A DNA stretch of 64,000 nucleotides. Source: Marinigracilibium pacificum (GTDB lineage: Bacteria > Bacteroidota > Bacteroidia > Cytophagales > Cyclobacteriaceae). Shown one piece after another: positions 16,872 through 26,779 of this stretch (position 1 is its first letter; each line of letters opens with the position of its first letter). A program made the position numbers and the translations under genes. The stretch covers positions 1-64,000 of the forward strand of contig NZ_JABBNU010000012.1 of NCBI RefSeq assembly GCF_012926615.1. Direction: 5' to 3'. Below the pieces are notes generated by a model, which saw only the letters and a list, made by a program, of their open reading frames with translations, had not been told where the DNA came from and ran no database searches.

Positions 16872-17894
16872 ATGGATTCATTAACACAAGCAGTATTAGG
16901 TGCCGCAGTCGGCGAATCGGTTTTAGGACCAAAGATTGGAAGAAAGGCTTCTATACTAGGGGCACTTGCAGGTACTTTACCCGATCTTGATGTTTTTATT
17001 CAATCAGGTTTAAACACAGTTGATGGATTACTTTTTCATAGAGGTCCTTCTCACAGTTTACTTTTTGCATTAATAGCCTCTTTGCTACTGGGCTGGATAG
17101 CCTATTATTTTCAAAAGCAAAAATCAGTTTCTTATCAGAATTGGTTCATATTTTTCCTGCTGACGATTTTTACTCATCCATTGCTGGATGCGTTTACAAA
17201 TTATGGGACAGAGATATTTTGGCCTTTCCTGGATACCAGAATAGCATTCAGGACAATATTTGTAGTTGATCCGATGTATACGATCTGGTTAGTAATGGCA
17301 GTGGTGTTCCTATTATTTTACAAAAAGGCAACAGTTATAAGGAGAAAGATTGCCTTAGGGTCACTCATAATTTCGTCAATGTTTTTGATGCTTACTGTGT
17401 ATCATAAATATCATGTTGATAAGAAAGTAGTTGAAAAGCTACAAGAGCAAAATTATAAATATGAAAGAATAATGACTGTTCCATCTCCACTGTGCAACTG
17501 GTTGTGGACTGTTATAATTGATGAGGGTGATCAGTATACAGCAGGTTATTACAGTATGTTAATAGCTGATCAAGACTTTAAAGATGTAACAATAAAGAAA
17601 AGTGAAGTTCCTGAATGGCTTAAAGATAGTGAGGAATATGAAGGCCTGGAGCATTTTTCGGATGGATGGATAATAGTAAAAGAAAATAGCACTGGTAGTT
17701 TAACAGTCGATGATATTCGATTTGGGCCACTATTAGGATGGTATAATCCTGATTCAGGCTTTATTTTTTCATTCGATGTGAAAAACGAAGGAGATGCTAT
17801 TGATGTTAAAAAGATTGAAGAAGAACCAGATGGTGAATTGACATCAGAGTTGGGTAAATTATGGGATAGAATCTGGACAACCGACAGGTCATAA
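16872..17894 (+). CDS. YdjM-like membrane-bound metal-dependent hydrolase
   Basis: A 340-aa protein of the YdjM/DUF457 group. The N-terminal MDSLTQAVLGAAVGE and KASILGALAGTLPDLDV, followed by FHRGPSHSLLFAL and FFLLTIFTHPLLDAFTNYGTEIFWPF, carry the Asp and His ligands of the family, interleaved with four to five transmembrane helices. The C-terminal part (about 190-340) is soluble. The ATG at 16872 is preferred since the TTG at 16854 falls in a terminator stem. Related E. coli YdjM is LexA-regulated, but I see no LexA box here. Substrate unknown. Confidence 0.8.
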   Translation: MDSLTQAVLGAAVGESVLGPKIGRKASILGALAGTLPDLDVFIQSGLNTVDGLLFHRGPSHSLLFALIASLLLGWIAYYFQKQKSVSYQNWFIFFLLTIFTHPLLDAFTNYGTEIFWPFLDTRIAFRTIFVVDPMYTIWLVMAVVFLLFYKKATVIRRKIALGSLIISSMFLMLTVYHKYHVDKKVVEKLQEQNYKYERIMTVPSPLCNWLWTVIIDEGDQYTAGYYSMLIADQDFKDVTIKKSEVPEWLKDSEEYEGLEHFSDGWIIVKENSTGSLTVDDIRFGPLLGWYNPDSGFIFSFDVKNEGDAIDVKKIEEEPDGELTSELGKLWDRIWTTDRS

Positions 17895-17908
17895 TAGAAT
17901 ATTGATTT

Positions 17909-18568
17909 ATGAAGAAGAAAACTGCTTTAATTTTGGGTTCGACAGGATTGGTCGGGCACCATTTACTTAATCAGTTATTAAGTGATGATAATTATAGTAA
18001 AGTTATTTCTGTAGTAAGGCGAAAATCTAATCTGGAAAACAAAAAACTGCATGAGGTTATCATTGATTTCAAAAACCTTGCTAAAGAACTGAAGCAGTAT
18101 TACGCTGATGATATTTTCTGTTGCCTGGGAACGACCATAAAAAAGGCAGGCTCTCAGGAGAAGTTTATTGAAGTGGATTATGATTACCCGATGGTAGCTG
18201 CAAATGCATTGAAAAAGTCCGGATCAATGCAACATTTTCTAATTGTCACTGCATTGGGTGCTGACCCTGATTCCAGAATTTTTTACAACAGGGTGAAAGG
18301 AGAAGTTGAAAGAGATCTTAAGCGTGTAAATTATGCTAAAACGTCTGTTTTCCAGCCTTCTTTATTATTGGGAGACAGGAATGAGTCAAGGTTAGGAGAA
18401 GACCTATTTAAGGGGTTTTCAAAAGTATTTGGTTGGATTTTCAATGGTCCACTAGCAAAATATAAACCTGTTGAGGCAAAAAAAGTAGCTAATGCAATGT
18501 TAAGTCGAGCGAATTCAGAAGTAAATGGATTTGAAATTATAGAATCAGAACAAATACAGAATTATTAG
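17909..18568 (+). CDS. NAD(P)-binding oxidoreductase, TIP30-like
   Basis: A 219-aa short-chain dehydrogenase-like protein. It opens with TALILGSTGLVGHHLL, a GxxGxxG dinucleotide site, followed by VVRR; CCLGTTIKKAGSQEKF, FLIVTALGADP and the NRVKGEVERDL helix match TIP30/HTATIP2-like proteins. Substrate unknown. It precedes dtd by 6 bp, and the mazG-like gene follows, so these may be a small housekeeping operon. Confidence 0.78.
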   Translation: MKKKTALILGSTGLVGHHLLNQLLSDDNYSKVISVVRRKSNLENKKLHEVIIDFKNLAKELKQYYADDIFCCLGTTIKKAGSQEKFIEVDYDYPMVAANALKKSGSMQHFLIVTALGADPDSRIFYNRVKGEVERDLKRVNYAKTSVFQPSLLLGDRNESRLGEDLFKGFSKVFGWIFNGPLAKYKPVEAKKVANAMLSRANSEVNGFEIIESEQIQNY

Positions 18569-18574
18569 TTATAA

Positions 18575-19030
18575 ATGAGAGCAACAATACAAAGAGTAAG
18601 CGAATCAAGCGTAACTGTTGAAGGTGAAATCATTGGTAAGATTGAAAACGGACTGATGGTTTTATTAGGTGTTGAGGAAGAAGATAATTCAGAAGATATT
18701 GATTGGCTTGTTCGCAAAATTACAAACCTGAGAATATTTAATGACGAAAACGGGGTAATGAACAAAAGCCTGTTAGATGTGGATGGTGAGATATTATTGA
18801 TAAGTCAATTTACCTTACATGCATCATATAAGAAAGGCAACCGTCCTTCGTATATACGAGCTGCCAAACCTGATAAATCAATTCCATTGTATGAAGAAAG
18901 TATCCAGGCATTCAAAAATGTACTTGGAGAAAATAAGGTTAAATCCGGAGAATTTGGTGCAGATATGAAGGTTGCACTGATAAATGATGGTCCTGTAACT
19001 ATTAATATGGATACAAAAAACAAGGAATAA
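18575..19030 (+). CDS. dtd: D-aminoacyl-tRNA deacylase
   Basis: A 151-aa Dtd, which hydrolyses D-amino acids (and Gly mischarged on tRNA-Ala) from tRNA in the cytosol. Clear matches: MRATIQRVSESSVTVEGE at the start, LMVLLGV, the active-site SQFTL block, and NDGPVT near the C terminus carrying the cross-subunit Gly-Pro motif. Length is standard. It lies 6 bp after the TIP30-like gene and 1 bp before the MazG-like gene. Confidence 0.95.
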   Translation: MRATIQRVSESSVTVEGEIIGKIENGLMVLLGVEEEDNSEDIDWLVRKITNLRIFNDENGVMNKSLLDVDGEILLISQFTLHASYKKGNRPSYIRAAKPDKSIPLYEESIQAFKNVLGENKVKSGEFGADMKVALINDGPVTINMDTKNKE

Positions 19031-19031
19031 T

Positions 19032-19376
19032 ATGTCTGAAGATAGAGATATATCGCTTAAAGAAGTACAGAATACCGTAGATGGCTGGATAAAGGAGTAT
19101 GGGGTTAGATACTTTAATGAACTGACTAATATGGCCATTCTTACTGAAGAAGTTGGGGAGCTCGCAAGAATTATTGCTCGTCGGTATGGAGAGCAATCTG
19201 AAAAAGAAAGTGATAAAAATAAGGACCTTGGAGATGAAATGGCTGACGTATTATGGGTATTGGCATGCCTTGCAAATCAGACAGGTGTAGATCTTGAAGC
19301 AGCTTTCAGAAAAAATATAGAAAAAAAGACTTCAAGAGATAAAGACAGGCACAAATCAAATCAAAAATTATTATAG
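19032..19376 (+). CDS. MazG-like nucleotide pyrophosphohydrolase
   Basis: A 114-aa single-domain MazG-like protein. The metal-binding helices read LTEEVGELARII (EExxE) and KDLGDEMADVLWVLACLANQ (ExxD), as in small dimeric all-alpha NTP pyrophosphatases. Such enzymes cleave non-canonical (d)NTPs for nucleotide-pool cleaning. It directly follows dtd. The substrate is unknown. Confidence 0.85.
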   Translation: MSEDRDISLKEVQNTVDGWIKEYGVRYFNELTNMAILTEEVGELARIIARRYGEQSEKESDKNKDLGDEMADVLWVLACLANQTGVDLEAAFRKNIEKKTSRDKDRHKSNQKLL

Positions 19377-19451
19377 CAGGAATCTGTTATTAAGAAATAA
19401 CGTTACAAGAAACTATAGATATATAATTAAAGCTGAGATAGCATTAAAAAT

Positions 19452-20534
19452 ATGAGTAAAACTCTAAAAAAAGGGTTGGCGTTGGCCATAATTCTAATCC
19501 TTGCAGCATTGTTTATCTTTTTTCAACAAGATTTTATTTCCGGTAATAAAAATGAAGAGCCCAAATTACAGGCTGCAAGAACAGCATCGAGAGCTTCAAA
19601 CGCGATACCAGTAAATTATATAATTGCTGAAGAAAAACTTTTTAGCAACCAGATTTCTGTAACAGGTAAAGTTTTAGCAAATGAGTCTGTAGAACTACGA
19701 GTCGAACGTGGTGGAAAAGTTGATAAAATTTTTTTCAAAGAAGGTGATTTTGTAAAAAAAGGTCAATTGTTGCTCTCAACCAATGTGGATGACCTGAAGG
19801 CACAGGTGTCAAAAGCTAAGTATAATTTAAAGCTGAAAGAACAGACAGAATACAGGCAAGATGAATTATTAAAGCGGGAAGCAATAAGTCAGGAGGAGTA
19901 TGATCTGGCTTTGACAGAATTAAATACTGCATTAGCTGATATTCAGCTTCTTGAAGCGGAGATTGCCAAGTCTGAAGTTAGAGCACCATTTAGTGGATAT
20001 ATTGGTTTGAGATATGTGAGTGAAGGAAGTTATATTGCTCCTACGACTCCAATTGCCAATTTGTACAGTCTTAACCCTGCGAAAATTGAGTTTGCCCTAC
20101 CTGCAAAATATATAGGAACATTAAATTCCGGCCAGACGGTCAGTTTTAATATTGACGCGGTTGATAAAGAATTTCAAGGTAAAGTTTATGCTATCGAGCC
20201 TGGTGTTGATCCTGCTACCGGAGCAATTACTGTAAGAGCAATTGCTGGAAATGATAATAAAATATTAAGGCCAGGGCAATTTACCAAAGTAATGATAGAC
20301 CTTGAGGCCAGAGAAAATGCTATTCTGGTTCCTAATCAGGCTGTAATACCTGAATTAGAAGGGCACAAGGTGTATGTTGTTAAAGATGGAAAAGCTTCAG
20401 TCAGAAAGGTAAACATAGGAATAAGAACTCCTACCGAGATAGAAATCATGTCAGGATTAAATGAAGGAGATAGTGTGATAACAACCGGTTTATTACAGAT
20501 TAATGAGGGTACCAATCTGGAACTGAAAAAGTAA
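19452..20534 (+). CDS. RND efflux periplasmic adaptor (membrane fusion protein)
   Basis: A 360-aa HlyD/AcrA-family adaptor with an N-terminal membrane anchor (about residues 9-27). The lipoyl half-motifs are VELRVERGGKVDKIFFKEGDFVKKGQLLL-like at about 82-106 and AEIAKSEVRAPFSGYIGLRYVSEGSYI at about 175-200, separated by a coiled-coil hairpin; the C-terminal beta-barrel follows. It links the inner-membrane pump (7 bp downstream) to the outer-membrane channel. First gene of a complete tripartite efflux operon. Confidence 0.93.
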   Translation: MSKTLKKGLALAIILILAALFIFFQQDFISGNKNEEPKLQAARTASRASNAIPVNYIIAEEKLFSNQISVTGKVLANESVELRVERGGKVDKIFFKEGDFVKKGQLLLSTNVDDLKAQVSKAKYNLKLKEQTEYRQDELLKREAISQEEYDLALTELNTALADIQLLEAEIAKSEVRAPFSGYIGLRYVSEGSYIAPTTPIANLYSLNPAKIEFALPAKYIGTLNSGQTVSFNIDAVDKEFQGKVYAIEPGVDPATGAITVRAIAGNDNKILRPGQFTKVMIDLEARENAILVPNQAVIPELEGHKVYVVKDGKASVRKVNIGIRTPTEIEIMSGLNEGDSVITTGLLQINEGTNLELKK

Positions 20535-20540
20535 TTTTTT

Positions 20541-23500
20541 ATGGCAAGTCTATCGAATATAAGTATAAATCGTCCGGTATTAGCTATAGTGATGTCTCTA
20601 ATGATTATCATTTTTGGCATTATCGGATTTAACCTTCTGGGGATACGAGAATACCCAAGTGTTGATCCTCCCATTATTACTGTAAGTACCAATTATATTG
20701 GTGCGAATGCCGAGGTAATTGAATCACAGATTACGGAGCCATTAGAAGAGGAAATCAATGGTATTTCGGGTATTAAAAAGTTAACTTCGGTAAGTAGAGA
20801 TGGTCGTAGTACAGTTACAGTTGAGTTTGAATTAGGAGAAGATCTGGAGGCCGCTGCAAATGACGTCCGTGACCGGGTATCCAGGGCAAGAAGGAATTTA
20901 CCTGCTGATGCAGATCCGCCAACAGTTATAAAAGCAGACGCAGATAGCGAACCCATCGTATTTCTAAACCTCAAAAGTGATGAGCGATCGCTTCTTGAGT
21001 TATCACAAATTGCGGAAAATACATTCAAGGAAAGATTTCAAACTATCCCAGGGGTTAGTCAGGTGGATATTTGGGGAGAAAAGAAGTACTCAATGCGACT
21101 TTGGATGGACCCAGATAAACTCTCTGCCTTTAAGATTACTCCATTAGATGTTTACAGTGCTGTCAGTGAGCAAAATGTTGAATTGCCTTCAGGTAGAATC
21201 GAGGGGTTGTTTTCAGAATTGTCAGTAAGAACTTTGGGCCGATTAACTTCTCCTGAAGATTACAATGACTTAATTATTAAAGAAACTGATAATTACATCG
21301 TCAAGTTCAGAGATATTGGATATGCTGAATTAGGCCCGGAAAATGAACGTACAATTCTAAAACGTGATGGTATTCCAATGGTTGGAGTGGTATTAAGACC
21401 TCAACCAGGATCAAATAACATTGAAATAATTGATGAATTTTATAGTCGTCTTGAGTCATTAAGAAAAGATGTTCCTGAAGATATTGAGCTTGGAATTGGT
21501 TTTGATGTAACCAAGTATATTCGTGAGTCAATCACTGAAGTAGAGCAGACAATTACAGTAGCTTTTACTCTTGTTTTTGCAATAATATTTTTCTTTTTAA
21601 GAGACTGGAGAACTACAATTATCCCTGTGATAACAATACCAATTTCATTGATTGGAACTTTTTTCATCATGTATGCAGCAGGATTCTCTATAAATGTATT
21701 GACATTATTAGGGATTGTTCTGGCTATTGGTCTTGTGGTTGATGATACCATTGTTGTTCTTGAAAATATTTACAAAAAGATAGAAGATGGGAAAGAACCA
21801 TTAGAAGCTGGCTTTGAGGGAGCTAAAGAAATATTTTTTGCAGTTATATCAACAACAGTTGCCCTTGCTGCAGTATTCCTGCCTGTTATTTTCTTACAGG
21901 GCTTAACGGGTAGATTGTTTAGAGAGTTTGGAGTTGTTGTTGCCTCATCAGTGATTATTTCTTCCTTCGTAGCACTAACACTTGCTCCAATGCTTTGTAC
22001 AAAATTGCTTAAAAAGCGGGAGGAGAAAGGGTACTTCTATAAAAAAACAGAAAAGTTCTTTGTAGGCTTAAACTCACTATATAATCGGTCGCTTGAGTGG
22101 TTCATGGGTTATAGATGGATTGCTATTTTGGTGTTGTTTGGGTTGGTTGGGGTTGTATATTTTCTATTTACCTCACTTCCTTCTGAATTAGCACCTTATG
22201 AAGATCGTAACGGATTTAGGATATTTGCCAGTGGCCCTGAAGGTACCACTTTCGAATACATGGATAATTATGTTGACGAAGTTATTGATTTAATTCAGGA
22301 AGAGATTCCGGAAACGGATGCAATTATTTCAGTAACATCACCTGGTTTTGGAGCAACATCATCTGTAAACTCAGCTTTTTGGAGAGCTATTTTAGTTGAT
22401 GCTGAAGACCGGGAAAGAAGTCAACAGGAAATTGTTGATGGCATAACACCAGAAGTAAGTAAGCTCACAGCAGCACGGCCGTTTGTATCGCAGGAGCAAT
22501 CAATTGGTGGTAGAGGAGGTGGTCTTCCTATCCAGTATGTTATCCAGGCAGGTGATGTAAACCAGCTTAAAGATGTTATTTCTGACTTTGTAGATAAAGC
22601 TAAAAACAGACCTGAATTCGTATTTGTTGATACAAATTTAAAATTTAACAAGCCTGAGCTTACTGTTGAGATTGATCGGGATAAGGCCCAGGTTCTCGGA
22701 GTATCAGTAAGAGATATTGCTCAAACGCTTTCACTTGCATTTTCCGGCCAGCGATTTGGATATTTTATTATGGAAGGAAAGCAATATCAGATAATCGGAC
22801 AGATGAGTGAGCAAAACAGGAATGCTCCGGTTGATTTAAGAACTTTGTATATCAGGAATAAAAGAGGTGAATTAATTTTGTTAGATAACCTCATTCGTGT
22901 TAAGGAAGGAGCTACTCCGCCTCAACTTTTCAGGTTTAACAGATATGCCTCAGCAACAATTTCAGCGGCTTTGGCGCCTGGAGTTACCATAGACAAAGGG
23001 ATTGCCGCTATGGATGAAATTAAAGCTGAATTACTAGACGAGAGATATTCTACTAGTCTCGATGGTCAATCTTTAGAGTTTATGGAAAGTTCAAACAGTC
23101 TGTATTTTGCTTTCTTGTTTGCACTGATATTAATTTATCTAGTATTATCTGCCCAGTTTGAGAGTTTTAGTGATCCAATTACCATAATTGTTACTGTTCC
23201 ATTAGCGATGGCAGGGGCATTAGGAGCCTTATGGTTGTTTGGAGAAACACTTAATATTTTCAGTCAGATTGGTATAATTATGCTTATTGGTCTGGTAACT
23301 AAAAATGGAATATTAATTGTTGAATTTGCAAATCAGAAAAAAGCAACCGGAATGAGTGTTAAAGACTCTATTATCGAGGCTGCCGAAGATAGATTCAGGC
23401 CAATTTTAATGACTTCCTTATCCACTATACTTGGTATTTTACCAATAGCACTGGCTTTAGGAGCAGGTTCTGAAAGCAGAGTTTCTATGGGAATTGCAGT

Positions 23501-23600
23501 AATTGGTGGAATGATTTTTTCAACAGTGCTGACCCTTTATATAATTCCTGCAATTTACACTTACCTGACAAGTAAAGAAGCAAGAGTTTCAAGAATGTAA
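20541..23600 (+). CDS. RND efflux pump, AcrB/HAE1-type permease
   Basis: A 1019-aa AcrB-like pump with twelve predicted helices in two halves: SNISINRPVLAIVMSLMIIIFGIIGF at the start and the second-half GYRWIAILVLFGLVGVVYFLF. Helix 4 carries the proton-relay pair in GIVLAIGLVVDDTIVVLENI. Two large periplasmic loops hold the porter domains. Gene spacing (7 bp from the adaptor, about 11 bp to the channel start) shows a single operon. Likely substrates are hydrophobic toxins, bile-like or detergent molecules; specificity is not predictable. Confidence 0.95.
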   Translation: MASLSNISINRPVLAIVMSLMIIIFGIIGFNLLGIREYPSVDPPIITVSTNYIGANAEVIESQITEPLEEEINGISGIKKLTSVSRDGRSTVTVEFELGEDLEAAANDVRDRVSRARRNLPADADPPTVIKADADSEPIVFLNLKSDERSLLELSQIAENTFKERFQTIPGVSQVDIWGEKKYSMRLWMDPDKLSAFKITPLDVYSAVSEQNVELPSGRIEGLFSELSVRTLGRLTSPEDYNDLIIKETDNYIVKFRDIGYAELGPENERTILKRDGIPMVGVVLRPQPGSNNIEIIDEFYSRLESLRKDVPEDIELGIGFDVTKYIRESITEVEQTITVAFTLVFAIIFFFLRDWRTTIIPVITIPISLIGTFFIMYAAGFSINVLTLLGIVLAIGLVVDDTIVVLENIYKKIEDGKEPLEAGFEGAKEIFFAVISTTVALAAVFLPVIFLQGLTGRLFREFGVVVASSVIISSFVALTLAPMLCTKLLKKREEKGYFYKKTEKFFVGLNSLYNRSLEWFMGYRWIAILVLFGLVGVVYFLFTSLPSELAPYEDRNGFRIFASGPEGTTFEYMDNYVDEVIDLIQEEIPETDAIISVTSPGFGATSSVNSAFWRAILVDAEDRERSQQEIVDGITPEVSKLTAARPFVSQEQSIGGRGGGLPIQYVIQAGDVNQLKDVISDFVDKAKNRPEFVFVDTNLKFNKPELTVEIDRDKAQVLGVSVRDIAQTLSLAFSGQRFGYFIMEGKQYQIIGQMSEQNRNAPVDLRTLYIRNKRGELILLDNLIRVKEGATPPQLFRFNRYASATISAALAPGVTIDKGIAAMDEIKAELLDERYSTSLDGQSLEFMESSNSLYFAFLFALILIYLVLSAQFESFSDPITIIVTVPLAMAGALGALWLFGETLNIFSQIGIIMLIGLVTKNGILIVEFANQKKATGMSVKDSIIEAAEDRFRPILMTSLSTILGILPIALALGAGSESRVSMGIAVIGGMIFSTVLTLYIIPAIYTYLTSKEARVSRM

Positions 23601-23611
23601 TATTGAAGAAA

Positions 23612-24973
23612 ATGAATCAATTGAATATAATATTCGGGATTTTAAGCCTGCTGGTAATAAATAGTAATGCTTTTTCACAGGAGAGATATGAATCTATCGA
23701 TTCGACGGATTTTAAGGAACTTTCTCTTGCCGAAGCAGTCAGGATAGGGTTAGAAAATAATTATAATCTAAAAATCGAAAGTAACCTGAAGGAAATAGCA
23801 ACTAGGAATGTTACTCTTGGTAATGCAGGGTTTTTACCTACACTCGATGCTAATGCAAGTATGGTCTGGAGTAATGAAGATGTAGAACAGAAGTTTGTTA
23901 GCGGAGATAGTCAAACCAGAAATGGGGCAAAGAGTAATACTTTAAATGCCAGCCTTGATGCTGAGTGGGTTGTTTTTGATGGACTTGGAATGTTCAAAAG
24001 GTATGACCAACTGCAGCAGGTTGAAGAAACTGCCGGATATGCCTGGAAAAATAGTGTTGAAACGACCTTGTTGCAAATAGCAGAAGCCTATTATAACTTA
24101 AGATATACTGCTGAACAATTAAAGGTGTTAAGAGAAACATTGGCACTGAGCCGTTCCCGAATAACAATTGCATCAGATAAATATGAGGTTGGTAAAACTG
24201 CTAAAACTGAATTACTAACTGCAGAAACTGACTATAATGCAGATAGTTCAGCCTATATTCAAAATCTTAACCTATTTCAGCAGGCAGCCATAGATTTAAA
24301 CTTGTTATTAGGAAAGGATACGGAGGTTCAATATTATGCAGCAGATTCAATTAATACGATTTCATTTTTTTCGTATGAAGCTTTAAAAGAAGATGTGTTA
24401 ACTAAAAATAGTATCCTGAAACAAGCTGAATCTAATAAGTACGCAGCTTCATATGGGGTTGGAATTATCAAGTCAGAACGCTTTCCAAGAATCGTCGGTT
24501 TTGGTAGCTATGGATACAGTAACTTCGAATCTCAGGCGGGGTTTCTTCTCAGCAATCAATCTACTGGTTTTAATTACGGTGTGAGGGCTTCAATCCCTAT
24601 TTTTAATGGATTGAATATAAACCGAAGGGAACAGAATGCTAAAATAGAGCTAGATAATGCTGAATTATCTTATGAACAAGTCAAGTTGGAGGTTTTAGCT
24701 GATCTCGACCGTACCTACAGCTCTTATCAACGTGCTTTGGCATTGATTGAATTGGAAATTGATAACACAGCCATTGCACAAGAGAATATAGCCATAGCTT
24801 TTGATCGATATAAACTGGGGAGATCTACTTTTCTTGAGTTAAGAGAGGCTCAAAAAAATGCGGAGGAGGCCAAATTGAGATTGCTGGATGCGGCTTTTGC
24901 AGCAAAAATCCTGGAGTTAAGACTTAAGAGATTGAGCGGTAATATTTTAGAAGAAAGGGAGTCTATTAATTAA
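23612..24973 (+). CDS. TolC-family outer-membrane efflux channel
   Basis: A 453-aa outer-membrane factor; the ATG at 23612 gives a signal peptide cleaved after NAFSQ. Two repeats of OEP domains are seen: LSLAEAVRIGLENNYNLKIESNLKE near the start and ELDNAELSYEQVKLEVLADLDRTYSSYQ in the second half; coiled-coil helices include FDRYKLGRSTFLELREAQKNAEEA. It completes the adaptor-pump-channel set. Its stop overlaps the convergent lycopene cyclase gene by 8 bp, so there is no room for a separate terminator. Confidence 0.92.
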   Translation: MNQLNIIFGILSLLVINSNAFSQERYESIDSTDFKELSLAEAVRIGLENNYNLKIESNLKEIATRNVTLGNAGFLPTLDANASMVWSNEDVEQKFVSGDSQTRNGAKSNTLNASLDAEWVVFDGLGMFKRYDQLQQVEETAGYAWKNSVETTLLQIAEAYYNLRYTAEQLKVLRETLALSRSRITIASDKYEVGKTAKTELLTAETDYNADSSAYIQNLNLFQQAAIDLNLLLGKDTEVQYYAADSINTISFFSYEALKEDVLTKNSILKQAESNKYAASYGVGIIKSERFPRIVGFGSYGYSNFESQAGFLLSNQSTGFNYGVRASIPIFNGLNINRREQNAKIELDNAELSYEQVKLEVLADLDRTYSSYQRALALIELEIDNTAIAQENIAIAFDRYKLGRSTFLELREAQKNAEEAKLRLLDAAFAAKILELRLKRLSGNILEERESIN

Positions 24974-26129
24974 GAAAGGTCCGATAGAATAGCCTCTTAA
25001 AGAATGCATATATAAAAGGTGTTTGAGGACATGAATACATGATCTCAAGATCTTTCTGTATTGAGGTCTTTTCATCAAGAAATTCAAAAATTTCAACAGG
25101 ATTGTTTTTTCTAAAAAGCGAGCTGAATATTGATGATCCAATTTTATTGTTGTCAAAAAGTACGTCAATTAAAAGCATATCATAATATCTGTAACGGGAA
25201 TTGTTATGGTTGTTAAGGGTTGATTTTCCTTCGAGGAAAGAAATTATATCCTCAGTATTTTTCATGATTCGCTTAAAGGTAAATCCGGTAGATGCCTTAG
25301 TACTTCCACCTCTGGTACCTATGTTAATGATTGAATCTTTCTCTTTGACCTTGAATGGAAAAGATGTCATCGGGATAGCCCCTTTTTCTTTTTCAAGAAT
25401 ATTATAACTTGATATGTTTAATACATTGTTTATATAGTTTTCAATTTCATTTTCGTATTCAGAATCTTCTAACAATTCAGGAGAAAACAAGGTGTATTCT
25501 ACCAGTGCCTTTGTTTTAGATACCGGTAGTATATACATGAATCGGGTATTTTCTTTTTGGCTAACAGAAAAATCCATAAACGTAACTGCTGAATCATCAA
25601 ATACGCTCTTATCTGTTTCTATATACCAACCAATAAAATGCTGAAGAACGAGTGGGTATTTTTTGTTGTTGGTTAATTGTTGGAAGTCCGGTATACTATT
25701 AAAAACTAAACTTGATAAATATGAATTATCGGATGAAGTTATTACCCTGTTGTAATCACCCTCTTTTTCAATGGAAACTACTTCTTCTTTGAGTAAAGTA
25801 ACATTATCAAACTTTGCAATTCGTTTTTTTATATAGGTGTAAAAGTCAATTCCCCTAATCATTTTATACTTATAAGGGTCTAATTGAAATTCAATTGTAT
25901 TATTGTTGTCCTTGAATATTGCATTCTCCCATTTCTTAAAGACGATTTCATCCCAATAGCCATTATCATTCTCCCAAAAGCACCAGGTTCTGTCGTTTGA
26001 ACATTTATCATCTTTATCAATTATTAAAATTGATTTATTTTTCAATAAGTTACTCTCAAGAATCCTGTCAACAAGGATGAATCCGGCAGCACCGCCACCA
26101 GCAATTATGTAATCATACCTGGAGCTCAT
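24966..26129 (-). CDS. crtY: Lycopene cyclase, CrtY-type
   Basis: A 387-aa flavoprotein of the lycopene beta-cyclase family. It begins DYIIAGGGAAGFILVD, the dinucleotide motif, and RTWCFWENDNGYWDE is the CrtY-type segment; IGTRGGSTKASTGFTF is the later FAD-contact region. CrtY forms a beta-ionone ring on lycopene-type carotenoids, here probably one end only (myxol or saproxanthin style, given the CruF partner). It overlaps cruF by 4 bp and is last in the operon. Ends convergent with the efflux channel gene. Confidence 0.85.
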   Translation of the reverse strand: MSSRYDYIIAGGGAAGFILVDRILESNLLKNKSILIIDKDDKCSNDRTWCFWENDNGYWDEIVFKKWENAIFKDNNNTIEFQLDPYKYKMIRGIDFYTYIKKRIAKFDNVTLLKEEVVSIEKEGDYNRVITSSDNSYLSSLVFNSIPDFQQLTNNKKYPLVLQHFIGWYIETDKSVFDDSAVTFMDFSVSQKENTRFMYILPVSKTKALVEYTLFSPELLEDSEYENEIENYINNVLNISSYNILEKEKGAIPMTSFPFKVKEKDSIINIGTRGGSTKASTGFTFKRIMKNTEDIISFLEGKSTLNNHNNSRYRYYDMLLIDVLFDNNKIGSSIFSSLFRKNNPVEIFEFLDEKTSIQKDLEIMYSCPQTPFIYAFFKRLFYRTFLN

Positions 26130-26779
26130 ATAATAATATTTAGGAGCACAAAAAATAACGTTTGAACAACCAGAACGTTATTTGCGACATAAAAATTTTT
26201 ACTAAAATCAGAACGTTGAAAGACTATTTGAACAATCAAGCTTACAAAGAACCAACCAAAATAATTTTGTACTGGAGCAATACCAGCTTCAAAATACCAA
26301 TAATCTGTTTTTGGCGCAACTGGTTCAATGAATAGATCAATGCTTGTCATTAATAATGCGCCAGTAACTGCTTTTACAAATGTGTTGATTTTCATAAATG
26401 AGGTCATTGTAGCAGTACAATATGACAGAATAGCCCAGTTAATTCCAATGAGTGGAGGTACGCCTAATATCTTTGGTCCAAGATTATCTCCATAAGTATA
26501 TTTACCAAAAATCAACCCATAATTCACTCCCAAATACTCAGCAATAAAGCCGATTACGAAAGCTGTAGATATGCATATAATGGTTGTCTTGTTTCTATTT
26601 GGAATAGAATAAATGATAATTATAAAAGTGATCAGAATTGTCAATGGAGTAAGGTCCAGAAATGTCTCTCTGAAATCAGATAGAATACCTATTACACCAA
26701 AGAAGTGCATCACATACAAGAAGTAAATGAGAAACTTAATTGTTGTGTGTTTTTTTGTCTCTTTTGAGTCTTCTATCAT
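26126..26779 (-). CDS. cruF: Carotenoid 1',2'-hydratase, CruF-type
   Basis: A 217-aa integral membrane protein with six to seven helices. The segment AEYLGVNYGLIFGKYTYGDNLGPKILGVPPLIGINWAIL and its fixed spacing are characteristic of the CruF/DUF422 family, which adds water across the psi end of carotenes. A second conserved patch is DLFIEPVAPKTDYWYF. It lies between crtD-type and crtY-type genes with 4-bp overlaps each side. The chemistry of the cluster fits a hydroxylated monocyclic carotenoid. Confidence 0.85.
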   Translation of the reverse strand: MIEDSKETKKHTTIKFLIYFLYVMHFFGVIGILSDFRETFLDLTPLTILITFIIIIYSIPNRNKTTIICISTAFVIGFIAEYLGVNYGLIFGKYTYGDNLGPKILGVPPLIGINWAILSYCTATMTSFMKINTFVKAVTGALLMTSIDLFIEPVAPKTDYWYFEAGIAPVQNYFGWFFVSLIVQIVFQRSDFSKNFYVANNVLVVQTLFFVLLNIII